NCBI GenBank assembly: GCA_023251915.1
Contig: JAHEXW010000015.1
Coordinates: forward strand, 1 to 35,347
DNA length: 35,347 nucleotides
Direction: 5' to 3'
DNA from: Actinomycetes bacterium
Lineage (GTDB): Bacteria > Actinomycetota > JAHEXW01
Both the position numbers and the translations under genes were made by a program. The notes under the pieces are model-generated. The model saw only the letters and a list, made by a program, of their open reading frames with translations, did not search any database and had not been told where the DNA came from. Shown piece after piece: positions 17,515 to 25,305 of the stretch. Numbering within the stretch: the stretch's first letter is position 1; each line of letters opens with the position of its first letter.

Positions 17515-18017
17515 TAGAACTGAGTCTCGTCCGAGGCGTCGTCTTCAATCATCTCAACGTCTTGGACTTTCTCCACCTTCCCCTGAAGTTTCTCGCGTCC
17601 CTTGCGAATCGTCGACACCAAGCGGTGCAGGGTCGCTTCCAGATTCGCCAGTTTCTCGTCAGCGTAGTCTTCCGCTTCCAATCTGATCTTGCGGGCGTTG
17701 GATCGCGCCTCTTCCAGCAGTTCAGCCGATTCTTTCTTCGCCGCGCGCACAACTTCCGTTTCCGCGACCATTTCCTCGGCCCGCATCCGTGCCTCGGCCA
17801 AGATCTTGTCCGCTTCGCGCCTGGCTTCGTCCAGCATCTCGCTGCGTTCCTTGATGATCCAACGAGCCTGCTTCAGCTCTTCCGGCAGGTTGGCTCGCAA
17901 CTGGTCTATCAGGTCAAATAGGCCCTTTTCGCTGACCATGATGGAGCTCGACAGAGGTACCCGTCTGGCCTTTGAAACAAGTTCTTCCAGTTCATTGATC
18001 TGGGTTTCCAGATCCAT
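17514..18017 (-). CDS. DivIVA/SepIVA-like coiled-coil protein
   Basis: 167 residues, mostly charged heptad-like helix from about 50 to 140 (KERSEMLDEARREADKILAE and on), rich in Glu, Arg and Ala, with an acidic C-terminus (VEMIEDDASDETQF). It resembles actinobacterial proteins annotated as ATP synthase b-like or DivIVA-like, and the position next to DUF177 matches SepIVA, the mycobacterial septation factor (Rv2927c beside Rv2926c and rnc). The mycobacterial protein is longer, so orthology is tentative. No membrane segment, so it is not F0 subunit b. It overlaps coaD and the DUF177 gene by one base each, indicating tight co-translation. Confidence 0.75.
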   Translation of the reverse strand: MDLETQINELEELVSKARRVPLSSSIMVSEKGLFDLIDQLRANLPEELKQARWIIKERSEMLDEARREADKILAEARMRAEEMVAETEVVRAAKKESAELLEEARSNARKIRLEAEDYADEKLANLEATLHRLVSTIRKGREKLQGKVEKVQDVEMIEDDASDETQF

Positions 18018-18511
18018 TACTTGCCCTCCTTTCGGGAAGCGATCTTCTTCTGTAAGGCGATCTCAACGACCGGCGGGACTAGACTTTTTACTACCCCGCC
18101 GTACTCGGCGATCTCGCGAACCGCGCTGGAGCTCAGATAAGCATACTCCGGGCTGGCCATGACAAAGACCGTTTCCACGCTGGCGTTTAGCTCCCGATTA
18201 AGCTGCGCCATCTGGAACTCGTGCTCGAAATCGGAAACGGCGCGCAAACCGCGGACAACCGCGTGCGCGTCCTTTGCGACCGCGAACTCTACCGTCAAGG
18301 AGTCAAACGGCTCGACCGTCACGTTGGTCAAACCGGCAACGGCCGCCCGGACCAACTCGACACGTTCGTCCAGAGAAAACAGCGGCGTTTTGGCTACGTT
18401 CACCGCGACTCCGATGACTATCTTATCGAACAGGTCGCTGACCCGCCGGATAACGTCCAAATGTCCGCTGGTGATCGGGTCAAAACTGCCGGGCACAATC
18501 GCGATTCTCAA
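18017..18511 (-). CDS. coaD: Phosphopantetheine adenylyltransferase
   Basis: Transfers AMP from ATP to 4'-phosphopantetheine, the penultimate step of CoA synthesis. The 164 residues are full length, with the nucleotidyltransferase motif GSFDPITSGHLDVIRR near the start and LSSSAVREIAEYGG near residue 130. It starts with TTG at 18509-18511, with GAGG about 10 bases upstream; an ATG just upstream is out of frame. The rsmD-coaD pair is nearly universal and makes the call firm. CoA and ACP arm supply fit the neighbouring lipid genes. Confidence 0.96.
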   Translation of the reverse strand: MRIAIVPGSFDPITSGHLDVIRRVSDLFDKIVIGVAVNVAKTPLFSLDERVELVRAAVAGLTNVTVEPFDSLTVEFAVAKDAHAVVRGLRAVSDFEHEFQMAQLNRELNASVETVFVMASPEYAYLSSSAVREIAEYGGVVKSLVPPVVEIALQKKIASRKEGK

Positions 18512-18546
18512 ACGTCGCCATCCTCAGTCGGCTTATAAAAAGCTTT

Positions 18547-19107
18547 TTACCGCCCAAAAGGACGGTAAAACAGCAAACGGCTATCTCCATAGGCACGGTT
18601 CTTGACTTCCCTAAAGCCCGGCCTTTCCGGTGGTGCAATCTTGCTCTGCAAACGCAGAACCAAAAGACCCTCGTCAGCGACAAGATTGCCATTACGGAGA
18701 ACCTCAAAGACAGCCGCTAAATCGTTCACATCAATTCTAAAGGGTGGGTCCAAAAAAATCAAATCATACACGGAGCCCAAAACGGCCTCACGCTCGAGAA
18801 ACGTAACCACATTCTCCCTTGTCACGCGGGCCTTGTCCGTCAGTTTGGTATGAGCGAGGTTTGCTTTGGCCGCGGCGACGGCCGCCTCAGAGAGATCCAC
18901 GAAAACCGCTTGTTTCGCCCCCCGGCTTAGTGCTTCGATTCCCATCGATGCACTGCCCGCGTACAGGTCAAGTACGTTTGCACCGATAACGGTGTCGGCC
19001 AGCATGCTGAAAAGAGCTTCCTTTTGGCGATCTAACGGCGGTCGCGTGGTGTCGCCTTCGGGTGCGACCAACTTGTGCCCTCTGGCTAGGCCGGCGATGA
19101 CTCTCAC
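18547..19107 (-). CDS. rsmD: 16S rRNA (guanine966-N2)-methyltransferase
   Basis: Methylates G966 of 16S rRNA using S-adenosylmethionine. The 186 residues begin MRVIAGLARGHKL and show the SAM site VLDLYAGSASMGIEALSRGA and the catalytic IFLDPPF motif typical of N2-guanine methyltransferases. Its GTG at 19105-19107 overlaps the stop of the upstream exonuclease gene by four bases (GTGA). coaD follows after 35 bases. Confidence 0.95.
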   Translation of the reverse strand: MRVIAGLARGHKLVAPEGDTTRPPLDRQKEALFSMLADTVIGANVLDLYAGSASMGIEALSRGAKQAVFVDLSEAAVAAAKANLAHTKLTDKARVTRENVVTFLEREAVLGSVYDLIFLDPPFRIDVNDLAAVFEVLRNGNLVADEGLLVLRLQSKIAPPERPGFREVKNRAYGDSRLLFYRPFGR

Positions 19108-19775
19108 AGCCGCGGCGCCTTCGGCTTAGGCCGCACAAACTTGCCGTTCACGTACTTTAAGCTGCCGGTTCTGGTCGCTCCATCATGGCCAGGGCGTCGC
19201 CTGACCGAAGAAGCCTCCCCGAAAACACACAGCCGCAACCCCAATCTAGCCAACAGCTCTTCGAACGTTTTAGCCTTCGCCTTCTTGGCCGCTTCGATTG
19301 CGATGATCGCCGAGGCGTAGGCGTCGTCAGAGGCATCGTGGTGCCTGAATTCCACGCCTAGGTGCGCGGCCATCGTGTTCAGCTTATGATTCGCCACAAC
19401 TTGCGGTTTGGCCCACACTTTACGGGCGACTTCGACCGTGCAGCCGTATGAAAACCTCGGATAGGCTATCTCGTAGAGATCTAAAGCGTTTTTCAGGACC
19501 CCGATATCGAACCCGGCGTTGTGAGCTACGATATTTTGATTCTCGATAAAGATGCGGATGGCGTCCCAACGCTCACCGAACTCGGGCATGTCGGCTACCA
19601 TGTCCTCGGTGATTCCGTGGATGTCGGAGTAAAACTTGGGAATGTTCAGCTCATACGGCCTTATCAACCATGATTCACGCCGAACGATGGCGCCATTCTC
19701 GACGACGGCCAGCCCCAGTGCGCAGGGATGCCCCTTTTCATTCGCGGTTTCGAAATCAATGGCGGTAAAGTTCAT
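19104..19775 (-). CDS. DEDDh-family 3'-5' exonuclease (DnaQ/RNase T-like)
   Basis: Exonuclease with the DEDDh catalytic set visible as DFET, a central HNAGFD, and HDASDDA near residue 160; the C-terminus is basic (YVNGKFVRPKPKAPRL), suggesting nucleic acid binding. I chose ATG at 19773-19775 (MNFTAIDFET), because the longer frame from 19817 begins inside a 22-base palindrome and adds a tail unlike the family. Neither start has a strong ribosome site. It resembles stand-alone epsilon-like exonucleases rather than the PolC subunit. It sits between recG and rsmD, so a repair or proofreading role is plausible but unproven. Confidence 0.88.
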   Translation of the reverse strand: MNFTAIDFETANEKGHPCALGLAVVENGAIVRRESWLIRPYELNIPKFYSDIHGITEDMVADMPEFGERWDAIRIFIENQNIVAHNAGFDIGVLKNALDLYEIAYPRFSYGCTVEVARKVWAKPQVVANHKLNTMAAHLGVEFRHHDASDDAYASAIIAIEAAKKAKAKTFEELLARLGLRLCVFGEASSVRRRPGHDGATRTGSLKYVNGKFVRPKPKAPRL

Positions 19776-19816
19776 ATAGCAATCATAGCGTATGTACGCA
19801 GCGCCTGGCGCGGCCA

Positions 19817-19838
19817 TTCCGTACGTTAACGTGCGGAA
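19817..19838. promoter_or_regulatory. 22-base palindrome between recG and the exonuclease gene
   Basis: The arms TTCCGTACGTT and AACGTGCGGAA are complementary at every position but one (T opposite G), centred on GTTAAC. It lies 25 bases beyond the recG stop and about 40 bases before the preferred exonuclease start. No T-run follows on the minus strand, so it does not look like a terminator. Probably an operator or an RNA hairpin. Confidence 0.5.
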
Positions 19839-19862
19839 GTGCCCATGGAGATGGAGCAGCTA

Positions 19863-21953
19863 CTAACCGCTGTGCAGCCAGTCCGTGCTGCCGCTAAAGG
19901 CGCGTCGAACGTCGTCTAGCAGTTGGGGGTGATTGGCCAACTCGGGGTCGGCGGCGACCATCGCAAACGCGTCTTCGCGCGCTTCCAGAAGAATGGCCAG
20001 GTCGCGTACCACGGAGGCGATTCTAAAATCAGGCAGGCCAGACTGCTTCGCCCCGAATACCTGCCCCTCCCCGCGAATCTTAAGATCAGCTTCGGCCAGC
20101 TCAAATCCGTCCGTCGTCTCTCCGAAGACTTTTAAGCGGACCGCGGCGTCGGGCGTCACCGGATCGCCGAACAGAATGCAGAAACTCTTGTGCTCACCCC
20201 GGCCGATGCGGCCGCGCAACTGGTGGAGCTGCGACAGGCCGAATCGCTCCGCGTTTTCAATCAGCATTACGGTCGCGTTGGGAACGTCGATTCCAACCTC
20301 GATAACTGTTGTCGCGATCAGAATGTTCAAGCTCCCGTCGCGCCAGGCCGTCATGACGGCGTCCTTCTCGGACGATTTCATTTGCCCGTGAATTACGCCG
20401 ACCGCGAGATCGGGAAAGACCTCGTCCTTCAATCGCGCCGCTTCGGCGGTCGCCGCCTTCAGGTCGACCTTCTCCGACTCATCCACGAGAGCGCAAACTA
20501 CATACGCCTGCCGCCCTAGTGCTATCTGCTGCCTAATTAGTTCGTAAGCTTCGTCGCGGTGCTTCTGGTCGGCGACAATCGTCTCGATTTCCTGCCGGCC
20601 GGAAGGCAGCTCGTCAAGAAGAGAAACGTCGAGGTCGCCATAGAGGGTAAGGGACAGCGTGCGCGGAATCGGCGTTGCGGTCATCACTAGAATGTCTGGC
20701 GCCGCACCCTTGCGCCGCAGCTCCAAACGCTGCCTGACGCCAAAACGATGCTGTTCGTCGATGACCGCCAGGCCCAGATTCTTAAAATCAACATTCCCTT
20801 GGATCACCGCATGGGTACCCACAACGATATCGACTGACCCGTCTTGGACGCCGGCAATTATTTTCTCTTTGGCCGGAGCGGGTGTGCTGCCGGTCAGCAA
20901 GGCGATTTCCATCCCGGCCGGCAACATCTCGGCAATTTTTAAGGCGTGCTGTTCGGCCAGGACCTCGGTCGGCGCCATAATCGCTCCCTGGAAACCGCCG
21001 CCGACAGCTGCGACCAGGGCCGCCACCGCGACGACCGTCTTGCCGCTGCCAACCTCTCCTTGCAGCAGCCGGTGCATTGATTTCGGAGCCGCCATGTCGG
21101 TCAGAATCTCATTCAGGACTCTCTGCTGACTGTCCGTCAGACGCCAAGGCAGACCCGCAAAGAACTTATCGAGCAGCGGACTAGAGATGCTGTGGGTTAC
21201 CGCCCTCTCGGTTGCCGCAAGACGCGTTTTGCGCATCCCGAGGCCGAGTTCGAGGGTAAAGAATTCATCGTAGATTAAGCGACGGCGGGCCGCCCGCAAG
21301 TCCTCAATCAGATCGGGGAGATGAATGTCGCGGATGGCCGCGTTGAGGTCGCCTAGGTGGCGTCGCCGTTTGATCTCGGCCGGCAGCGGATCGTCGAGCG
21401 GTGGCAAAGACCCCAACAGATTCACAACGACCCGGCGAATGGTGTTTGTTTGGATGTCAGCGTTGGCCGGATAGAGCGGTATTATCCTGCCCGTACTGTG
21501 GAAGCCGGTCGTACCTTCCGCGCTTCCGCCTTCTTCCTTCTGGGCTCCCAGAATATCGAACGCCGGATTCGTCATCTGCAGCTTGCCGTAGCTAAAGGCG
21601 ACTTTGCCGCTAAACGAGACTTCGGTCCCGATCGGCATCTTGTCGGCGTGCCACCAGTTGTTGAACCAGACGGCCGACAGATAGCCGGCTCCGTCGGAGA
21701 TGTCGACGGCAAGAATCTTCTTACGCGTGCGTGGACTGAACTTCTTATCGACGGCCACGACTTTACCGACGACCGTGACCTCTTGACCCAGCTTTAGCTT
21801 GTTCAAGGGCGCGATCTTGCTGCGGTCCAGATAGCGGCGGGGATAGTAACGGAGCAGGTCCTCAGCCGTATCGACGCCGAGAGAGACAAACTTCTCGGCC
21901 AGCTTTGGACCTACCCCGCTGATATACCTGATGGAATCGGTTAGCGCTACCAC
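19863..21953 (-). CDS. recG: ATP-dependent DNA helicase RecG
   Basis: Branch-migrating helicase that reverses stalled forks and processes Holliday junctions. The 696 residues contain the N-terminal wedge/OB region (GVGPKLAEKFVSLGVDTAEDLLRYYPRRY), Walker A in LLQGEVGSGKTVVAV, DEQHRFGVRQR, VMTATPIPRTLSLTLYGD, and the C-terminal QLHQLRGRIGRG. The only possible start is GTG at 21951-21953, since a TGA lies five codons upstream, and there is no ribosome site. A TATAAT box sits six bases before it, so a leaderless transcript is likely. It follows glnA by 30 bases. Confidence 0.96.
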   Translation of the reverse strand: MVALTDSIRYISGVGPKLAEKFVSLGVDTAEDLLRYYPRRYLDRSKIAPLNKLKLGQEVTVVGKVVAVDKKFSPRTRKKILAVDISDGAGYLSAVWFNNWWHADKMPIGTEVSFSGKVAFSYGKLQMTNPAFDILGAQKEEGGSAEGTTGFHSTGRIIPLYPANADIQTNTIRRVVVNLLGSLPPLDDPLPAEIKRRRHLGDLNAAIRDIHLPDLIEDLRAARRRLIYDEFFTLELGLGMRKTRLAATERAVTHSISSPLLDKFFAGLPWRLTDSQQRVLNEILTDMAAPKSMHRLLQGEVGSGKTVVAVAALVAAVGGGFQGAIMAPTEVLAEQHALKIAEMLPAGMEIALLTGSTPAPAKEKIIAGVQDGSVDIVVGTHAVIQGNVDFKNLGLAVIDEQHRFGVRQRLELRRKGAAPDILVMTATPIPRTLSLTLYGDLDVSLLDELPSGRQEIETIVADQKHRDEAYELIRQQIALGRQAYVVCALVDESEKVDLKAATAEAARLKDEVFPDLAVGVIHGQMKSSEKDAVMTAWRDGSLNILIATTVIEVGIDVPNATVMLIENAERFGLSQLHQLRGRIGRGEHKSFCILFGDPVTPDAAVRLKVFGETTDGFELAEADLKIRGEGQVFGAKQSGLPDFRIASVVRDLAILLEAREDAFAMVAADPELANHPQLLDDVRRAFSGSTDWLHSG

Positions 21954-21959
21954 GAACCG

Positions 21960-21965
21960 ATTATA
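21960..21965 (-). promoter_or_regulatory. TATAAT box directly before the recG start
   Basis: A consensus -10 hexamer lies six bases upstream of the recG GTG on the minus strand. Transcription from it would begin at or next to the GTG, which also lacks a Shine-Dalgarno sequence. The -35 region (CTAAAA-like, inside the glnA tail) is poor. Pattern evidence only. Confidence 0.45.
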
Positions 21966-21983
21966 TCAGAGTGTTTTTGGTTT

Positions 21984-23417
21984 TTAGATATCGAAGTACA
22001 GATAGAACTCGTATGGGTGCGGCCGCAGAGCCAGCGCGTCAATCTCGTTGACCTGCTTATAGTCCGTCCAGACATCGATAACGTCTTTGGTGAACACGCC
22101 GCCCTTGAGCAAAAACTCGTGGTCAGCCGCGAGCGCCGCCAAAGACTCGGCCAGAGAACCCGGAACCTGCGGAATGCCCGCTTTCTCCTTATCCGTCATC
22201 TCGAAGATGTCGTGCTCCAGCGCCGTGCCGGGGTCGATCTTGTTTTGGATACCGTCCAGGCCCGCCATCAGCATGGCCGCGAAGGCCAGGTAGCCGTTCG
22301 CGGACGGATCCGGCGGCCGGAACTCGACTCGTTTGGATTTCGGGTTGTCGCTGTACATCGGGATGCGGATGGCGGCGCTGCGGTTCCGCTTGGAGTAGAC
22401 CAAGTTGACCGGCGCTTCGTAGCCGGGAACCAGGCGTTTGTAGCTGTTGGTTGTCGGGGCGCAGAAGGCCATCAAGGCCGGACCATGCTTGATCAGCCCG
22501 CCAATGTACCATTTGGCCATATCACTGATACCCGCGTAACCTTTCTCGTCGTAGAAGAGGTTGGTTTTGCCTTTCCAGAGGCTCTGGTGGCAGTGCATGC
22601 CGGAACCGTTATCCATAAAGATCGGCTTAGGCATGAACGTAGCGACCTTACCCGCCTTCTTGGCCATATTCTTGACGATGTATTTGTAGAGCATCATCCG
22701 GTCGCCCATCAGGGTGAGGGTGTTATATTTCATGTCGATCTCGGCTTGGCCGGCGGTCGCAACCTCGTGGTGGTGCATCTCAATCTCCAGGCCGGACTCG
22801 ATCATCTTCAGCACCATGGCACTGCGCATGTCCTGGAAAGAGTCATGCGGCGGGACCGGGAAATAGCCTTCCTTGTAGCGAGGCTTATAACCCAAGTTCG
22901 GTTTCTCGTCGCGGCCGGTGTTCCAGTCGCCCTCGACCGAATCTACGAAATAATAGCCGGAGTTTTCCGTTTGATCGAAACGGATGTCATCGAAAACGAA
23001 GAACTCAAGCTCCGGACCCCAGTAGCTCGTGTCGGCAATCCCGGTCGACTTGAGATAAGCTTCCGCCTTCTTGGCGATATACCGGGGATCACGCGAATAA
23101 GGCTCCTTCGTCGTCGGGTCAAAAATGTCGCAGATGATGCTGAGCGTCGGAACCTCGCAAACCGGATCGACGATGGCCGTCGAAGCGTCCGGGATCATGA
23201 TCATATCGCTCTCTTGGATTTGCTGAAACCCCCGGATACTGGAACCGTCGAAGCCCAAACCTTCCGTCCAAACGCGGCTCGTCTCGTCCCCTATGTCCGG
23301 CACTTCCGCCACCGGCATCGAGAAATGTTGCCACAGACCGGGCAGGTCGTTAAATTTAAGATCAATGATCTTAATGTCCTGCTCCTTGATTAACTTACCG
23401 ATTCCTTGCACGTCCAC
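21984..23417 (-). CDS. glnA: Glutamine synthetase, class I
   Basis: Makes glutamine from glutamate, ammonium and ATP. At 477 residues it has the size of the GSI-beta group. Active-site landmarks are [10 protein letters not shown], the [13 protein letters not shown] loop, [17 protein letters not shown], and [20 protein letters not shown]. At the position of the adenylylated tyrosine (NLYDLP or DLYELP in relatives) the sequence is [18 protein letters not shown], with Phe (TTC) in place of Tyr. GTG at 23415-23417 follows a strong AAGGAGGAG site, 75 bases after glnK-2. The amt-glnK-glnA order implies joint control by nitrogen supply; GlnE adenylylation seems impossible at this site. Confidence 0.96.
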   Translation of the reverse strand: MDVQGIGKLIKEQDIKIIDLKFNDLPGLWQHFSMPVAEVPDIGDETSRVWTEGLGFDGSSIRGFQQIQESDMIMIPDASTAIVDPVCEVPTLSIICDIFDPTTKEPYSRDPRYIAKKAEAYLKSTGIADTSYWGPELEFFVFDDIRFDQTENSGYYFVDSVEGDWNTGRDEKPNLGYKPRYKEGYFPVPPHDSFQDMRSAMVLKMIESGLEIEMHHHEVATAGQAEIDMKYNTLTLMGDRMMLYKYIVKNMAKKAGKVATFMPKPIFMDNGSGMHCHQSLWKGKTNLFYDEKGYAGISDMAKWYIGGLIKHGPALMAFCAPTTNSYKRLVPGYEAPVNLVYSKRNRSAAIRIPMYSDNPKSKRVEFRPPDPSANGYLAFAAMLMAGLDGIQNKIDPGTALEHDIFEMTDKEKAGIPQVPGSLAESLAALAADHEFLLKGGVFTKDVIDVWTDYKQVNEIDALALRPHPYEFYLYFDI

Positions 23418-23492
23418 GCTTGTCTCCTCCTTGTCCGCTACCCTGTCTTATGGTCCATCGCCCAATGTCATCTTTGTATTCCAGAATTTTCG

Positions 23493-23831
23493 CTAAATTG
23501 CTTCCTTGCCGGATTCCCTTGTTCGAATCCGAACGACGTCCTTTACTTCTGAGACAAATATCTTGCCGTCCCCGACCTCACCCGTCGCGGCGGAGTCACA
23601 GATCGTATCGATTATCTCCCGGCAATCGTCGTTGTCACAAACAATCTCCAGCTTGATCTTGGGAAGGAACTCGACGTTATAGGTACCGACCCGCCATTCC
23701 AGCTGTATGCCTTTCTGGCGGCCGCGGCCTTCCACGTCGTAGACGGTCATGCTGTGGTGCCCTTTTGCCTCCAGGGCTTCCTTAACCGCGTCCAGTCTTT
23801 CCGGCCTGATTATGGCTTCTATCTTCTGCAT
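23493..23831 (-). CDS. glnK: PII nitrogen regulatory protein, copy 2
   Basis: Second PII trimer subunit of 112 residues, clearly paralogous to the one at 5673-6014. It has MQKIEAIIRPERL, GRGRQKG, the same T-loop pattern (IQLEWRVGTYNVEF) with Tyr51, FLPKIKLEIV, and TGEVGDGKIFV. It differs mainly in charged surface residues and in the 60-70 region (CDNDDCREIIDTI). It starts 18 bases after amt-2 and precedes glnA, so it probably gates amt-2 and may also contact GlnA. Confidence 0.95.
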   Translation of the reverse strand: MQKIEAIIRPERLDAVKEALEAKGHHSMTVYDVEGRGRQKGIQLEWRVGTYNVEFLPKIKLEIVCDNDDCREIIDTICDSAATGEVGDGKIFVSEVKDVVRIRTRESGKEAI

Positions 23832-23849
23832 CGCTCGTCCCTCCTTCCC

Positions 23850-25169
23850 TTATCTGAGCGCGTACGCCGTTTCGGCGTGTTGCGACATGTCTAGACCGAC
23901 TTCTTCTTCCTTGTCTGTGACTCTTAGGCCGATTGTCATGTCCAGGACCTTTGCTAGTACCCAGGTAACGCTGAACCCATAAATTAGAGTTACAGAGACG
24001 GCCGCCGCTTGGATCAATACTAGTTTCGGATTGCCATAGAGTAGCCCATTTGCGCCAGCCGCGTTCACCGCTGTAGAGGCGAAAACGCCGGTCAAGATGG
24101 CACCGACCATACCTCCGACGCCGTGGCAACCGAGAACGTCCAGGCTTTCATCGACCCGTAATCTCATCCGCAGCTTGATTGCATAGTAACTGCAGGTCGC
24201 GGCAATGGCGCCGATGGCGATAGCCGCCAAAGGGGTGACGTAGCCGCTAGCCGGAGTAATGGCGACCAATCCGACAACCGCTCCGGTCGCGAAGCCAAGA
24301 GCGCTGGGCTTGCGTTCCCGCCAAGCCAACAACAACCAAGCGATACCGGCCGCGGAGGCAGCGACGTTAGTAACAACGAAAGCGCTAGTGGCCAAACCGT
24401 TCGATGCGAGCGCGCTCCCGCCGTTAAAACCGAACCAGCCGAACCACAGCAAGGCCGCGCCTAAAACGACATGCGGAATGTTGTGGGGCTCCATGTTGTC
24501 CTTCCCGTAGCCTTTTCGTTTGCCCAAGACCAGCACCAAGGCCAGCGCCGAGATACCGGCGTTAACATGGACGACGGTGCCGCCGGCAAAGTCAAGAGCA
24601 CCCAGCTGGCGCAGCCAGCCGCCCACGCCCCAAACCCAGTGCGCTATCGGGTCATAAACCAAAGTGGCCCACAATGCCGAAAAAATCAGAAACGCGCTAA
24701 ACTTCATCCGCTCGACGACACTACCGACAATAAGCGCAACAGTAATGGCGGCAAACATCATCTGAAAGATCATGAACGCCAGATGAGGAATGGTCGCGGC
24801 ATAGTCGGCATTCGGAGTCTGCCCGACGGCCGTGAGGCCCGCCCACTTCAAGCTACCGATAATACCGCCCATGTCGGGACCGAAGGACAGTGTGTAGCCG
24901 ATGATAACCCACTGGATCGAAACTAGAGCCAGCAGCACAAAACTCATAGTCAGCGTTGATAGGACGTTTTTCTTCCGTACCATGCCGGCATAGAAGAAAC
25001 CGACAGCCGGCGTCATTAACATAACCAGGGCGGTGGATATCAGAATCCACGCCGTGTCGCCCGAGTCCACTTTAGACGCCGTCGTGGCCGCAAACGCCAC
25101 CGACGGTATCGTGATAAAACCTACCAATCCAGCCGCCAGACCGGCAACTGTCAAACGTAATCTATTCAT
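23850..25169 (-). CDS. amt: Ammonium channel with signal peptide, copy 2
   Basis: Second ammonium channel, 439 residues from the ATG at 25167-25169, which follows an AGGGGCGA ribosome site. The frame could extend upstream to 25268 but that part has no family resemblance. The N-terminus MNRLRLTVAGLAAGLVGFIT ending in AFA-AT is a signal peptide, as in many Amt proteins and unlike amt-1. Core motifs are GDTAWILISTALVMLMTPAVG, FFYAGMVRKKN, and the pore histidines in GGTVVHVNAG and LGCHGVGG. The C-terminus is nearly identical to that of amt-1 (GLDMSQHAETAY-LR). Heads amt-glnK-glnA. Confidence 0.95.
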   Translation of the reverse strand: MNRLRLTVAGLAAGLVGFITIPSVAFAATTASKVDSGDTAWILISTALVMLMTPAVGFFYAGMVRKKNVLSTLTMSFVLLALVSIQWVIIGYTLSFGPDMGGIIGSLKWAGLTAVGQTPNADYAATIPHLAFMIFQMMFAAITVALIVGSVVERMKFSAFLIFSALWATLVYDPIAHWVWGVGGWLRQLGALDFAGGTVVHVNAGISALALVLVLGKRKGYGKDNMEPHNIPHVVLGAALLWFGWFGFNGGSALASNGLATSAFVVTNVAASAAGIAWLLLAWRERKPSALGFATGAVVGLVAITPASGYVTPLAAIAIGAIAATCSYYAIKLRMRLRVDESLDVLGCHGVGGMVGAILTGVFASTAVNAAGANGLLYGNPKLVLIQAAAVSVTLIYGFSVTWVLAKVLDMTIGLRVTDKEEEVGLDMSQHAETAYALR

Positions 25170-25284
25170 ATTCTCGCCCCTTCGGTTATTGACTGACAAA
25201 TAACAGGCACAGTGCTTAATGCCAACGATACTCGCATGATTAAAGGGGGTCTTTGGACTCGTTTCCAAATTTCTGGACCGTTAT

Positions 25285-25300
25285 TTGGCCATATGTCCAA
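25285..25300. promoter_or_regulatory. Palindromic site upstream of amt-2
   Basis: TTGGCCATATGTCCAA is palindromic except one pair and fits TTnnnCAnnTGnnnAA. It lies five bases past the kinase stop codon and about 115 bases before the amt-2 start, a distance similar to the site upstream of amt-1. Inferred operator for the amt-glnK-glnA unit. Confidence 0.55.
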
Positions 25301-25305
25301 GATGT

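Noticed and set aside
17514-18017. F0 ATP synthase subunit b
   Set aside because: No N-terminal membrane helix and no atp genes nearby; gene order points to a DivIVA/SepIVA-like protein.
22017-23393. Plus-strand open frame of 458 codons opposite glnA
   Set aside because: It mirrors the complete glnA gene, is Arg/His rich with no recognisable domain, and has no ribosome site; antisense shadow.
25170-25268. Longer N-terminus for amt-2
   Set aside because: The extra 33 residues have no family similarity, while the ATG at 25167-25169 has a ribosome site and begins a proper signal peptide.
25170-25284. Sigma-54 promoter upstream of amt-2 (TTGGCATTAAGCACTG)
   Set aside because: The GG and GC elements are not 10 bases apart; the same check failed upstream of amt-1.
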